This document shows, in pieces, positions 53,595 to 63,350 of a DNA stretch of 64,000 nt. Source of the DNA: Bernardetia sp. (GTDB taxonomy: Bacteria; Bacteroidota; Bacteroidia; Cytophagales; Bernardetiaceae); the NCBI RefSeq assembly GCF_020630935.1, contig NZ_JAHDIG010000004.1, positions 1 to 64,000 on the forward strand, written 5' to 3'. The translations under genes and the position numbers were made by a program. The notes under the pieces are model-generated. The model was not told the origin of the DNA. It saw only the letters and a program-made list of their open reading frames with translations, and ran no database searches. Position 1 is the stretch's first letter. Every line of letters starts with the position of its first letter.

Positions 53595-53632
53595 GATAAA
53601 GACACATTATAGTTTTACAATATGTCTTTATC
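53595..53632. terminator. Inverted repeat between convergent genes
   Basis: GATAAAGACA and TGTCTTTATC form 10-bp arms around an 18-base loop. It has no long T-tract, so termination is likely but not certain. Confidence 0.55.
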
Positions 53633-53638
53633 ATATAT

Positions 53639-54046
53639 TTATGAATTTTGAGGTTCAAAATCTTTTAGCCAATCCTTTGCTTCCTCTAAGTCATCGAAGA
53701 AGTGCATTGTATAACTATTGTCTGTCATATCTTTTCCTATTTTTTTGACAGCCAACTGATTGAAAACATCCTTTGACATAACCACAGCAGCCGTTCGAAT
53801 GCCAGCCTCTAATAAACGAGGAAACCAGTCTTCATTTGTCCATTTTTGGTCGTTTGGAGAAATAGCTCCCATATTTGCCATATCAGCAAGCCATTTGCTT
53901 ACATGCTTTTCTTTTACTTTTTCCAATCCTGTATTCATTCCATATTTATAATTTTCTGTAGTGGCAAAACCCGTCCACTGCATGTGAATACATTGTACGT
54001 CTTCATTGTGATGAATAGTAAGATATTTTTCTTCGAATAAAGCCAT
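53639..54046 (-). CDS. Hypothetical STAS/SpoIIAA-like protein
   Basis: The 135-residue soluble protein has an alternating beta-alpha pattern: YLTIHHNEDVQCIHMQWTGFATTENYKYG, then KHVSKWLADMANMG, RTAAVVMSK and a final MHFFDDLEEAKDWL. The layout resembles the SpoIIAA/SEC14-like STAS family of small Bacteroidota proteins, including the last D-L-E-E-A-x-x-W-L helix. No phosphorylatable Ser is identifiable with confidence. It is monocistronic. Confidence 0.55.
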   Translation of the reverse strand: MALFEEKYLTIHHNEDVQCIHMQWTGFATTENYKYGMNTGLEKVKEKHVSKWLADMANMGAISPNDQKWTNEDWFPRLLEAGIRTAAVVMSKDVFNQLAVKKIGKDMTDNSYTMHFFDDLEEAKDWLKDFEPQNS

Positions 54047-54095
54047 AAATCAGTAGTTTTTTAAGTAAAAGTAAGTTTATTGTAAAGCAGATTTG

Positions 54096-54725
54096 TTATT
54101 TATAGACCTCATTGTAATATCGAATGGTTTTTAATAGGTCATCTCTATTGCGTAATTTGTTGTCGTGGTCTAATAAGTAGAGTTCCATGACTTCTTTCTT
54201 TTCTCCAAACAAATCCATAATAGCCTCTCGGCTCTCCTCTACATCTACAACATTTCCTTCGTTATCTAAAAGAAAGTAATCATCTTCTTGTACGACATAA
54301 CTGCCTCCATTGACCCAACCACCCCACATATAAGGCGAATAATAACCAGCCTGTCTTACTACAAAATTCTCTCTGCAAAGCAGTGTTATTTTGCCCTCGG
54401 TTAGCAACTCAAAAAAGTAGAGAACTCTATAATCATCTTTTACCACTTGAGGTAACGCATAAAAATAACGTACTCGCTTTTGTAATTCGTCTTGAATCCA
54501 AAACTGCTCCACTTGAGAAGCATTGTAAGAACGAAGTTTGTTATCGGAAGTCCTGACAGTAATATTATTTTGGTCTAAATCATACCTAATACTTCCTTTT
54601 ATATTTTCTTCATTAAATAGATAGGCTTCGCCTTTATGCCAATATTCTTTTGAAAAGTTTTGTCCATATATTTGATGAGAAAATAAGGAAAAAAGCAAGT
54701 AAAATACACAGAACAAACTTCGCAT
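54096..54725 (-). CDS. Hypothetical secreted protein
   Basis: The 209-residue protein starts at ATG 54725, giving the signal peptide MRSLFCVFYLLFSLFSHQIYGQ. The mature part has beta-type segments (GSIRYDLDQNNITVRTSDNKLRSYNASQVEQFWI pattern, KRVRYFYALP, KITLLCRENFVV), as seen in many unnamed Bacteroidota periplasmic proteins. The function is unknown. Confidence 0.6.
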   Translation of the reverse strand: MRSLFCVFYLLFSLFSHQIYGQNFSKEYWHKGEAYLFNEENIKGSIRYDLDQNNITVRTSDNKLRSYNASQVEQFWIQDELQKRVRYFYALPQVVKDDYRVLYFFELLTEGKITLLCRENFVVRQAGYYSPYMWGGWVNGGSYVVQEDDYFLLDNEGNVVDVEESREAIMDLFGEKKEVMELYLLDHDNKLRNRDDLLKTIRYYNEVYK

Positions 54726-54816
54726 AGGTAATTTTATTTGGTAGAATAGCATCTGAAAAATCAGTTTATAGAATTAGTAAATTAGTTTTAAGAACTACAA
54801 CTAAACAAAGAGTGTT

Positions 54817-56334
54817 CTAATAATTTATAATTCCAATTTTTTTATCTTTTAATTTTACATTGATAAAATTTTTCAGACGGTCTTCGTATTTTTGACGTGT
54901 ATATCTATTTCTAGCTGGCTCGCCTTCCCATTTTACAAGTAGCATAAAGGCTAAAGAATCGTTCTCAAAATCTGTCTGACGCACCCTTGCTACTCCAATT
55001 TGTGTTAGTTCTGGATAAATTGCTTTGAGTTCATTTTTTATTGTTTCAAATGGCAGTGTATCTCCTCTTGCATAAAGAAGTTCATTTTTTAGTTCTTCAA
55101 TTTCCCTATCTTTTCCTGTTATAATATCGTCCTTTTGTTTGTATGTCCCCATTTCTTCCCGAAACTTTATTTCAATATAGCGTTTGGCATTGTTCATAAC
55201 TGTTCGTTCCACACGAGTTTCAGAATCAGCAGGCTCTTCCGACTGTACAAGTTCAATGTGAATACTGTCATTGCTATCAAAACCTGTAAGTTGCCAAGTA
55301 TTTCTCACCTCTTCATTAAACGTTTTTTCTAAACTAAGAAGCGAATCGTAATTGATATAACTTCCTGCTCCAAAACTAATAACACGTAGTCTGTAAATAT
55401 TGGTAGAGTCTAGCTTTACTTTCCACTGTACAGAGTTTAAATCGTAGTTTGGATTTATATTTTCTGTGATGAATGTAGAAATACGCTGATGGCGAAAATT
55501 TTCTGTCAGTTTTTTAAATAAAAACCAAACACTCGGAACAAGTAATAACGTAAGCACTACATACGCTGTCATTCTTGCACGCCTTGCCAAAACAGGATTC
55601 AAAACCTCCACATACGGAAACTTCAAAAAGCGCACAATCATGTAGGTAGAAAGACTTATAAAAACAGCATTTATAAAAAATAAATAAAATGCTCCAGCAA
55701 AAACATCCCACTGTCCAGTAGCTAACCCAAAACCAGACGTACAGAGAGGAGGCATTAAGGCTGTCGCAATCGCCACGCCTGGAATGGCATTTGTTTTTTC
55801 TGTACGAGAACCTGCAATAATCCCTGCCAAACCACCAAAGAAAGCTACTAAAACATCTAACAAATTGGGTTCGGTTCGTGAAATCATTTGTTCGGTTAGA
55901 AGTCCCAATGGAGTAATTTTGAAATAGATGACACTTGTTACTAGCGTTAAGAGAATAGCACTTAAAAAATTTCGAACCGATTTGATGAGTGTTTCTCTGT
56001 CGTTGATGGCAGCTCCCAAGCCAATCCCCAAAATAGGAGACATCAAAGGAGAAATAAGCATGGCTCCGATAATTACAGCAGCCGAATCCAAATCTAATCC
56101 GATAGAAGCAATCATTACTGAGCAAATCAAAACCCAAAGGTTTGACCCTTCCAACACAACTCCCGACTTAATGCTTTTTACTGTTCCTACATAATCTGTA
56201 TCAGAAGCAAGGTGGGTAAGACGAAAGAAAAAATCTTTGACAAATTTCCAAGAGTCTCGCAAGCCGTGTTGCCATTCTGGATAATCGTGCTTTATAACTT
56301 CTTCTTGGGAGGTAGAGTTTTTTTCTTCCTGCAT
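54817..56334 (-). CDS. DUF389 (TIGR00341-type) membrane protein
   Basis: The 505-residue protein has six or seven helices in residues 60-275. The DUF389 core is AAVIIGAMLISPLMSPILGIGLG with IPGVAIATALMPPLCTSGFGLATG. A soluble C-terminal half (about 280-505) contains a coiled-coil stretch (KQKDDIITGKDREIEELKNELLYARG). The function of DUF389 proteins is not established. It is monocistronic. Confidence 0.88.
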   Translation of the reverse strand: MQEEKNSTSQEEVIKHDYPEWQHGLRDSWKFVKDFFFRLTHLASDTDYVGTVKSIKSGVVLEGSNLWVLICSVMIASIGLDLDSAAVIIGAMLISPLMSPILGIGLGAAINDRETLIKSVRNFLSAILLTLVTSVIYFKITPLGLLTEQMISRTEPNLLDVLVAFFGGLAGIIAGSRTEKTNAIPGVAIATALMPPLCTSGFGLATGQWDVFAGAFYLFFINAVFISLSTYMIVRFLKFPYVEVLNPVLARRARMTAYVVLTLLLVPSVWFLFKKLTENFRHQRISTFITENINPNYDLNSVQWKVKLDSTNIYRLRVISFGAGSYINYDSLLSLEKTFNEEVRNTWQLTGFDSNDSIHIELVQSEEPADSETRVERTVMNNAKRYIEIKFREEMGTYKQKDDIITGKDREIEELKNELLYARGDTLPFETIKNELKAIYPELTQIGVARVRQTDFENDSLAFMLLVKWEGEPARNRYTRQKYEDRLKNFINVKLKDKKIGIINY

Positions 56335-56524
56335 AACTGAACTTACAATTAGGTAAAAAATAGCTTTTGTCTTGAATTGATATACTAAAATACTCTTTTT
56401 CTGATAAAGAAGCCAAATTTAGAGTTTTTTATTAGAATACTGGAAACTAAGAGTAATTTTCATTCTGTGAAGCAAAGAACAGAGATAAGAGGCATTTTTT
56501 TTATCTTTTTATGCTATAGCTAAT

Positions 56525-56561
56525 AAACCCCATCTATAAAGCTAGATTATTGATGGGGTTT
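56525..56561 (-). terminator. Terminator of the DUF4139 gene
   Basis: AAACCCCATC (56525-56534) pairs with GATGGGGTTT (56552-56561), just after the stop of the minus-strand gene. Confidence 0.8.
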
Positions 56562-56578
56562 GGTTATAATTATAGAAA

Positions 56579-58216
56579 TTATCTTCTAACATAAAATTGG
56601 TACGAATAAGTAATCGTTTTGGATTGTCCTTTAGCGAGTTTTAGTTCCCACGTAACATCATTGATTGGATTGATAGCATAATAATTTGGTCGTTTTTTGG
56701 TTTCCCAATCGGAATCTGTTTTGAGCATTTCTCCAATAACTGTTCGGCTTACTTTCAGATTTATTTCCTTGTCTTTATAATTTTTGACTTCAATCGTTGC
56801 TGTAGCTGTAACCAAATCATAGACAATTTTTTTCATCTTGATATTCGTCTGTCTGTCTGTTTCTTGCTCATTATCTTTTACCAAAACATCTGGAGCAACG
56901 GTTAGGCGAAGCATCGTTTTAGAAGTTTTGGCTGTATATTTTAGCATATCTTGGCTCAATACCTGTGGGTCGGCTGTGGTACTTACACTACCATCTTTTA
57001 CTTTTCTAGGTTGTGTAACCATTGCTGTTCCTGTTGTCCAAGGAAAATCTGTTGAGTTTTTGAGTTCTAGTGAATGATAAACATCATTTCTTTGCTCTTC
57101 ATCTTTTTTATAAACTACATTATAGCCGTTATTTTGAGGAATTTCTACTTCATAAATATGCTTATAATCTACCTCTTCGTTGAAAAGTGAATACAAAGCT
57201 CGCCCTCCTTTTGGAAGCGTAACACCTTTTCTAGTATAGAAAAATAAATCTTCCTGCGACTGTGTCTCTACTTCATCTACATCGCCTCCACCTCCATAAA
57301 CATCCATTTCGTCCATTTGATAATTCATAGATTGAGTAGTTATCATATTCGAAAGGTTATTTTGTCTTCTATATCTTAAATCATTTCCAGACGAGCCATT
57401 GAGTTGACTCAAAAAAGCCTCTAAGCTCTGATTCGAAACAAATGGAGAAACCAATCTATCATATTTGAAATTTGGAACTCCCACTACTAAACTAAGGGTT
57501 GCATTTTTAATGTCTTCTGCATCGTTTACGAGTTCGGCACGCAAAACGATTTGTGCTTTTTTATCGTCTTTCAAATGAACTAAATAACTTGGAAGCCAAC
57601 CAATGCCACGTTGTAAATATGCCATCTCTACATTTTCTTGTGTGCCAGCCTTATCAATTTCCACTTCTATGATACGCTGTTCTTTTAGAGGAGAGTAGTC
57701 TGTATTTGGTTTTTTGGAAAAAGAAATTGCCTTTATTTCGTTCATATAAATTGCCATAAATCCAACTTTTGGTTTTGTGGTTTCCAAAAATATCATTCCA
57801 CTTTTTAGATTTACGTCTTGAATTGTGCCTACAACTTCTGTCTCTTTTTCCCCTTCGGATTTGAGGGTGAGTTCTACATTTTTGCCTTTATTGGCATAAA
57901 GCATTTCAGAGAGGTTTGTAGCTTTTTTTGAATCAGTCTCTTCTTCACTTTCATAGCTTTTCAAACTGCTTATGGGCTTTCCATTGGTATAAAACCAAAA
58001 TGTTCCGAAAAGAGCTTGAGGCAATGATTTGATAATAAATTTTCCTCTCTGTTCTCCGTCTTTTTCAGCTTTTAGCGTCATGGGGTTGAAGAAAAAACCT
58101 GTTCCGTTCTTGAAAACAGCTACTCGTTGTTCTTTATTAGAGTTAGTCTGTGAGAAAGCAGTCATAAAAATAGAGGTAATAAAAAATAAACTTAGAAAGA
58201 TTGATTTGTAGTTCAT
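56579..58216 (-). CDS. Secreted DUF4139 protein
   Basis: The 545-residue protein has the signal peptide MNYKSIFLSLFFITSIFMTAFSQ. The DUF4139 domain occupies the C-terminal two thirds: AYLQRGIGWLPSYLVHLKDDKKAQIVLRAELVNDAEDIKNATLSLVVG is the family core, and SYQFYVRR closes a beta-rich end. A low-complexity patch (MDVYGGGGDVDEVETQSQED) lies near 300-320. The family is widespread and of unknown function. It is monocistronic. Confidence 0.83.
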   Translation of the reverse strand: MNYKSIFLSLFFITSIFMTAFSQTNSNKEQRVAVFKNGTGFFFNPMTLKAEKDGEQRGKFIIKSLPQALFGTFWFYTNGKPISSLKSYESEEETDSKKATNLSEMLYANKGKNVELTLKSEGEKETEVVGTIQDVNLKSGMIFLETTKPKVGFMAIYMNEIKAISFSKKPNTDYSPLKEQRIIEVEIDKAGTQENVEMAYLQRGIGWLPSYLVHLKDDKKAQIVLRAELVNDAEDIKNATLSLVVGVPNFKYDRLVSPFVSNQSLEAFLSQLNGSSGNDLRYRRQNNLSNMITTQSMNYQMDEMDVYGGGGDVDEVETQSQEDLFFYTRKGVTLPKGGRALYSLFNEEVDYKHIYEVEIPQNNGYNVVYKKDEEQRNDVYHSLELKNSTDFPWTTGTAMVTQPRKVKDGSVSTTADPQVLSQDMLKYTAKTSKTMLRLTVAPDVLVKDNEQETDRQTNIKMKKIVYDLVTATATIEVKNYKDKEINLKVSRTVIGEMLKTDSDWETKKRPNYYAINPINDVTWELKLAKGQSKTITYSYQFYVRR

Positions 58217-58467
58217 GAGTGAGCTAATTTAGTTTGAGATAAAAAAATGATGCAGTATAGTTTTTTATAATTTATAAGAAGATGCTTTGCTGCATAATTT
58301 ACATAAATAAATCAGAAAGTTTTAAACTTTTTAAGTTTTGAAGGGAGTTGTTATGCTTTCTATCAAAACAAAACAGCAGTTTATTTGTAATTTGAACACT
58401 AAGAAATACAGTCTGAATTTTGAACTGTTGTTCTTTTGCCTTTCTTTCCAATAATTTGAACTAAAAA

Positions 58468-59739
58468 ATGACAGCTGAAGATTTTACTCAACACGATATT
58501 GTAAGAAACCTTATCAAACAACTCAAAAAAAAAGGAGTGCATCACAAAATTTTTTCTGATGTTTTGGATGATGAAGGTAATCAGTATGTAGATTTGGTAC
58601 AAGAAGGTGGAGGTGTTTTAGGAATTGCCTTAATTGGTTATGTACATGTTTTGGAACAGATGGGCATTCGTTTTTTAGGGTATGCAGGAACTTCTGTAGG
58701 GGCAATTAACACAATTTATATGGCTTCTATTGATGACCGAACTAAGCCCAAAACGGATAAAATGATAGAACTCATTGCTAATAAGAATTTTATAGATTTT
58801 ATAGATGGAGATGAAAATGCAAGAGAATTTGCGATTGCAATAAGCGAAAACGATGGAGAAATTCATTGGAGTAAACTAATATGGAGAGGGGTAAAAGCAT
58901 TTAGCAAACTTTGGGAAGACTGGGGACTCAACCCTGGAATACATTTTTATTATTGGTTTACAGAAGCTCTCGGCAAAGAAGGTGTTTATACTTCATTAGA
59001 TGTTGAGCGAAGAGTGGCAAAGCTTCCTAATTTGCGTATTAGAAAAGGTATAAATCAAAGTATTGAAGGGATAAAGGCTACCATTTCTATTGTAGCTACT
59101 GATATTACAACGGAGTCGAAAGTGATTTTTCCTGCTATGCGACATTTATACTGGGAAAATAGCCATCTTATCAATCCAACAAATTTTGTACGTGCTTCTA
59201 TGTCTATCCCATTTTTCTTTACTCCTTATAAGGTTACAGACATTCCTAAAGGAAAAAAAGCACAAGCCAACTGGAAAAATACAGTAGATTATCGTGGGGC
59301 GATTCCAAAAGAAGTTTTTTTTGTAGATGGAGGCATTATATCAAATTTTCCTGCCGACGTCTTTCATAAGCTACACGTTCCACGCTTACCCTCCTTTGGA
59401 GTAAAACTAGGCACAGAACGCAACCGACCTAATGACATTACAAATCCTTTTGTTTTTACAAGAGCGATTGCCGAATCGATGCGACAAATTGCAGATTATA
59501 ATTTTATCCTTCGCAACAGAGACTATCGCCAGCTGATTACGTGGATAGACATTGGAAATCATAACTGGATAGACTTTACGCTTTCTTATGAAGACAAACT
59601 AGACCTTTTTATTCGTGGTGCAAAGGCAGCAGCACACTTTTTAAGAACATTTGATTGGCAGAAATACAAAGATACTCGTGCAGCACAAAATCCTTATGGC
59701 ATTCTTCCTCCTAAAAATGATTTTAGTATTAAGCCTTAA
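58468..59739 (+). CDS. Patatin-like phospholipase
   Basis: The 423-residue serine lipase has oxyanion loop GGGVLG at 47-52, nucleophile elbow GTSVG at 74-78 (Ser76) and catalytic Asp in VDGGIISNFP (Asp287). There is no signal peptide or barrel, so it is cytoplasmic or secreted by another route. An insert of about 140 residues between the Ser and Asp motifs is large compared with small patatins. The likely activity is acyl-lipid hydrolysis. It is monocistronic. Confidence 0.92.
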   Translation: MTAEDFTQHDIVRNLIKQLKKKGVHHKIFSDVLDDEGNQYVDLVQEGGGVLGIALIGYVHVLEQMGIRFLGYAGTSVGAINTIYMASIDDRTKPKTDKMIELIANKNFIDFIDGDENAREFAIAISENDGEIHWSKLIWRGVKAFSKLWEDWGLNPGIHFYYWFTEALGKEGVYTSLDVERRVAKLPNLRIRKGINQSIEGIKATISIVATDITTESKVIFPAMRHLYWENSHLINPTNFVRASMSIPFFFTPYKVTDIPKGKKAQANWKNTVDYRGAIPKEVFFVDGGIISNFPADVFHKLHVPRLPSFGVKLGTERNRPNDITNPFVFTRAIAESMRQIADYNFILRNRDYRQLITWIDIGNHNWIDFTLSYEDKLDLFIRGAKAAAHFLRTFDWQKYKDTRAAQNPYGILPPKNDFSIKP

Positions 59740-59748
59740 AAAACACTG

Positions 59749-59880
59749 AAGTTATTTAAAACCTAAAAGCGATCGAAGCTACACAATCATCGGTACTGAC
59801 CTATCGGTCTGACCTTAATTAAATTAGAACAGACCAAAAACTATATCAAAGATATTTTAATACTCTGATTTGCAGCATTT
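59749..59880. repeat. Decayed relative of the 49.3-kb inverted-repeat element
   Basis: The left end AAGTTATTTAAAACCT resembles AAGTTGTTTAAGACCT at 49328. TATCGGTCTGACCTTA at 59802-59817 is the exact reverse complement of 49416-49431, and ACTGACCTA is shared directly. No good right-end inverted repeat remains. Confidence 0.45.
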
Positions 59881-59948
59881 AAAGTCAAAAACTCGTTCTT
59901 TAAAAAACGTTAATCATTTTTTACTACTGTTTAAACGCTATATCAAGT

Positions 59949-60944
59949 ATGAAAATAAATCTACCAAAACCGTGTCATGAGGATTGGAATAAAATGACGC
60001 AAGAAGACAAAGGGCGTTTTTGTGGCTCTTGTCAGAAAATTGTCGTTGATTTTTCAGTTATGTCAGATAAAGAAATAGTCAATTACTTCAAAGAATATAA
60101 AGGAAATAATACTTGTGGACACTTCAAAAAAAATCAGATAGACCGAACTTTAAAACAAGGAACTCCAAGAAGAACATTTTTCCTCAAAGAACTCGCTACA
60201 GCTTGTGTAGCTTTTTTTCTAGCTTCTACTGAGGCAAAAGCGCAGATAGGAGATATACCCTTAACAGAAAAACAAACAGAACAAAATAACTTAGAAAGCG
60301 ATGAAGGTAAAATTGTCATTAATGGAAAAGTAAAAAATGGTAATGAACTTTTAGCAAATGCTACTATTTCTATAAAAGACACAAAGCAAAAAACACAATC
60401 GCTAGAAAACGGAAGTTTTTCTATCTCTATTCCTAAAGAAATAACTCAAAATAATGAGGTTGTAACGCTAGTAATAGAATATGAAGGGTTGGAAAGTAGA
60501 GAAATTGAAATCAAACCCTCAATTACTCATCAGTTTTATGAAATAGACTTTGCTGAAAATACACCACTCACAGATGCCTTAGCTGGACAAACAGATGGTG
60601 TACAGATTATTCACTCTAAAAGAACTATTACTGGAAAAGTAACAAGTAGTGATGGAGCATTACCTGCAGCAACCGTACAAATAAAAGGAACAACAATAGG
60701 AACAACAACAGATATGGAAGGGAATTACACATTGGAGAATGTTCCAAATGATGCTGTTCTTGTTTATAGGTTCGTAGGACTAAATTCAAAAGAAGAAACT
60801 ATAGCCTCAAGAAATACTATAAATGTCCAATTAGAAGATGCTCTGTTAGGAGAAACATTTGTAGTCGGAGGAATATCTAGCAAACCTTACAAATGGTATT
60901 CCCCAAGGAATCTTTGGTACAAAATCAGAAATATTTTTAGATAA
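59949..60944 (+). CDS. Membrane protein with N-terminal Cys motif and carboxypeptidase-regulatory-like domains
   Basis: The product is 331 residues. The N-terminal 65 carry C9, C25GSC28 and C56G in the pattern P-C-H-x2-W-x2-M ... G-R-F-C-x2-C-x-K-x-V-x-D-F, a putative metal-binding module seen in Bacteroidota. One helix (about 76-98, ending in AKAQ) follows. Two CarboxypepD_reg-like beta-domains lie at about 103-195 and 226-298 (ITGKVTSSDGALPAATVQIKGTTIGTTTDMEGNYTLENVP pattern). Between them, DALAGQTDGVQI resembles the plug region of TonB receptors. The arrangement places the Cys module in the cytoplasm. The function is unknown. Confidence 0.75.
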   Translation: MKINLPKPCHEDWNKMTQEDKGRFCGSCQKIVVDFSVMSDKEIVNYFKEYKGNNTCGHFKKNQIDRTLKQGTPRRTFFLKELATACVAFFLASTEAKAQIGDIPLTEKQTEQNNLESDEGKIVINGKVKNGNELLANATISIKDTKQKTQSLENGSFSISIPKEITQNNEVVTLVIEYEGLESREIEIKPSITHQFYEIDFAENTPLTDALAGQTDGVQIIHSKRTITGKVTSSDGALPAATVQIKGTTIGTTTDMEGNYTLENVPNDAVLVYRFVGLNSKEETIASRNTINVQLEDALLGETFVVGGISSKPYKWYSPRNLWYKIRNIFR

Positions 60945-61133
60945 GACAGTATCCTAGAAATAATTTTTGTCTAACCTCCAAATGCTCAGTGTATTAAACA
61001 GCATTTCGAACTGACAAAATTTCCGATTTTATCTCAAAAAAACGATTGGAATAAAACTAGCTAACTTTCTATTAAAACATCTGAAATTCATTCATTTTCA
61101 TAGAAAATCAATAATAAAAACTTTAATAGAATT

Positions 61134-62966
61134 ATGAGCGTAGAACAAGGTAATTTGTCGGTAAACACCGAAAATATTTTTCCAATCATCAAGAAGTTTC
61201 TCTATTCAGACCACGAAATATTTTTAAGAGAACTGGTAGCCAATGCAGTAGATGCTACTCAAAAGCTAAAACATTTATCTTCTTCTGCTGATTTTGAAAA
61301 AACAGCAACAAGTGAAGTAGGAGAATTAAAAGTAAAAGTTTCTTTCGACAAAGAAGCCAAAACCATTACAGTAAGTGATAATGGAATCGGTATGACTGCC
61401 GATGAAATTAAAAAGTATATCAATCAAATTGCTTTCTCTGGAGCTACTGAATTTGTAGAAAAATACAAAGATGCTCCAAACAATAAGCAGATTATCGGAC
61501 ATTTTGGCTTAGGTTTTTATTCTGCTTTTATGGTTTCTAAAAAAGTAGAAATTATTTCTCGTTCCTTCTCTGCTAAAGAAAACGAAGCTGCACATTGGGA
61601 ATGTGAAGGCTCAACCTCTTTTGAGTTGGAACAAACTACAAAAGCAGAGCGAGGAACGGATATAATCCTCCACGTAGCAGAAGATTCAGAAGAGTTTTTA
61701 GAAAGTTTCCGTTTGAAAGGCATTTTGGATAAGTATGCTAAATTTTTGCCTATGCCAATAGAGTTTGAAGGCGAGCAAATCAATGACCCAAATCCACTTT
61801 GGACAAAACAGCCTTCTGACTTAAAAGATGAAGATTATTTAGAGTTTTATAAAAAACTGTATCCGTATGGCGAAGACCCACTCTTTTGGATTCATTTGAA
61901 TGTAGATTATCCGTTTGAGCTTACAGGAATTTTGTATTTCCCTAAAGTAAAACAAGAACTTACAGCCTCAAAAGACAAGATTCAGCTTTATAGCCGTCAA
62001 GTATTTATTACAGATGAGGTAAAAGAGATTGTACCAGAATTTTTGACACTTCTTCATGGTGTGATTGACTCGCCAGATATTCCTCTCAATGTTTCAAGAA
62101 GTTATCTTCAAGCAGATGGAAATGTAAAACGTATCAGTAGCTACATTACTAAAAAAGTAGCAGACAAACTGCAAGAGCTTTTCAAAAACGACCGTGAAGG
62201 ATATGAAAAAAAGTGGGATGATATAGGCTTATTTGTAAAATTCGGAATGATTACCGATGAGAAATTCTTAGAAAAAGCTGAAAAATTTGCTCTAGTAAAA
62301 AGCATAGAAGGGAAATATTATACTTTTGATGAGTACAACGAAAAAATTGCAGCCAATCAAACAGACAAAGACGGTAAAAAAGTTTGGTTATATGCAGCTG
62401 ATGTACAAAAACAACATACTTTCATCTCTTCAGCTCAAAAACGAGGCTATGATGTCTTGGTAATGGATTCTATTATAGATTCGCATTTGATTCAGCGTTT
62501 GGAAGCAAAGTTAGAAAATGTTTCTCTTCGTAGAATTGACTCTGATACGGCAGACAAAATCATTGCAAAAGATGAGAAAATGGAGGCTGTTTTGTCAGAA
62601 GCAGACCAAACCAAAGTCAAAGAAGTTTTTGAAAAAATTGTTTCTGCAAACCACACCGTAGAAGTACAGCCGATGCCGACTGATGAAATGCCTGTTACCC
62701 TAACACTTTCAGAGTTTATGCGTCGTATGAAGGAAATGGCAATGTCTGGAGGAGGAGGAATGTACGGAATGAATTTGCCAGACCAATACAATGTTATTGT
62801 CAATGCTAATCATTCTTTAGTACAGAAAATTTTAGACACAAAAGAAGAAGAAGCTCAACAGCAAATTGCTAGACAGGCGTATGATTTGGCTCTCCTCTCT
62901 CAAAACCTTTTGGAAGGACAAGCACTTTCAAGTTTTGTAGAGCGTAGTTTAGAGTTTATGAAATAA
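61134..62966 (+). CDS. htpG: Molecular chaperone HtpG (Hsp90)
   Basis: The 610-residue dimeric ATPase chaperone has an N-terminal ATP domain with FLRELVANAVDATQKL, DNGIGM and GHFGLGFYSAFMV, a middle domain with NVSRSYLQ (Arg for ATP hydrolysis), and a C-terminal dimerisation domain with EFMRRMKEMAMSGGGGMYGMNLP. The length is close to E. coli HtpG (624). The gene is preceded by about 190 bases without a recognised heat-shock element and followed by a strong terminator. Confidence 0.97.
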   Translation: MSVEQGNLSVNTENIFPIIKKFLYSDHEIFLRELVANAVDATQKLKHLSSSADFEKTATSEVGELKVKVSFDKEAKTITVSDNGIGMTADEIKKYINQIAFSGATEFVEKYKDAPNNKQIIGHFGLGFYSAFMVSKKVEIISRSFSAKENEAAHWECEGSTSFELEQTTKAERGTDIILHVAEDSEEFLESFRLKGILDKYAKFLPMPIEFEGEQINDPNPLWTKQPSDLKDEDYLEFYKKLYPYGEDPLFWIHLNVDYPFELTGILYFPKVKQELTASKDKIQLYSRQVFITDEVKEIVPEFLTLLHGVIDSPDIPLNVSRSYLQADGNVKRISSYITKKVADKLQELFKNDREGYEKKWDDIGLFVKFGMITDEKFLEKAEKFALVKSIEGKYYTFDEYNEKIAANQTDKDGKKVWLYAADVQKQHTFISSAQKRGYDVLVMDSIIDSHLIQRLEAKLENVSLRRIDSDTADKIIAKDEKMEAVLSEADQTKVKEVFEKIVSANHTVEVQPMPTDEMPVTLTLSEFMRRMKEMAMSGGGGMYGMNLPDQYNVIVNANHSLVQKILDTKEEEAQQQIARQAYDLALLSQNLLEGQALSSFVERSLEFMK

Positions 62967-62992
62967 AGCGTTAGCATTTACTCATAATTTTG

Positions 62993-63030
62993 AAAAAACC
63001 TTTCCAAATTGAATTTTGGAAAGGTTTTTT
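62993..63030. terminator. Bidirectional terminator of htpG
   Basis: AAAAAACCTTTCCAA pairs with TTGGAAAGGTTTTTT across an 8-base loop, with A and T flanks. Confidence 0.9.
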
Positions 63031-63056
63031 CTTTTTAAAAATATGCTGTTAGAAAA

Positions 63057-63326
63057 TCATTTATTTTTTCTGTTTCTCCTAAAAACAACTGGCATTGCCA
63101 TTCTAACCTTTGCTTTTTTACCTCGCTGTGTAGCTGGTGTCCAGTAATGGTCTTTACTTATCAAATTCATTACTCTTAAAACCTCTGTACTGTTTGCTTC
63201 ACTAGGGCTTTTCAATATTTCAATATGAGTTATTTTTCCTGTTGTATCTACAATAAAATGAAAAAAAACTTTTCCTTCTTTAGCATCTTTGGGAAACTGT
63301 AAATGATAAAAAATTAACACTATCAC
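63057..63326 (-). pseudogene. TonB C-terminal domain remnant
   Basis: About 89 codons encode a TonB C-terminal fold: LQFPKDAKEGKVFFHFIVDTTGKITHIEILKSP, then a final beta-hairpin ending VRMAMPVVFR. The usual N-terminal membrane anchor and proline-rich linker are missing. The only start is a GTG, and the frame upstream has no Met before a stop. It is probably the remnant of an energy-transducer TonB gene, or a short free-standing domain. Convergent with htpG. Confidence 0.6.
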
Positions 63327-63350
63327 GTACGCCCAAGAAACAATTATGTG

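Noticed and set aside
55514-56137. 207-codon open frame inside the DUF389 gene
   Set aside because: It is in a shifted frame on the same strand, rich in Cys/Tyr/Phe, a typical shadow of a hydrophobic membrane-protein gene.
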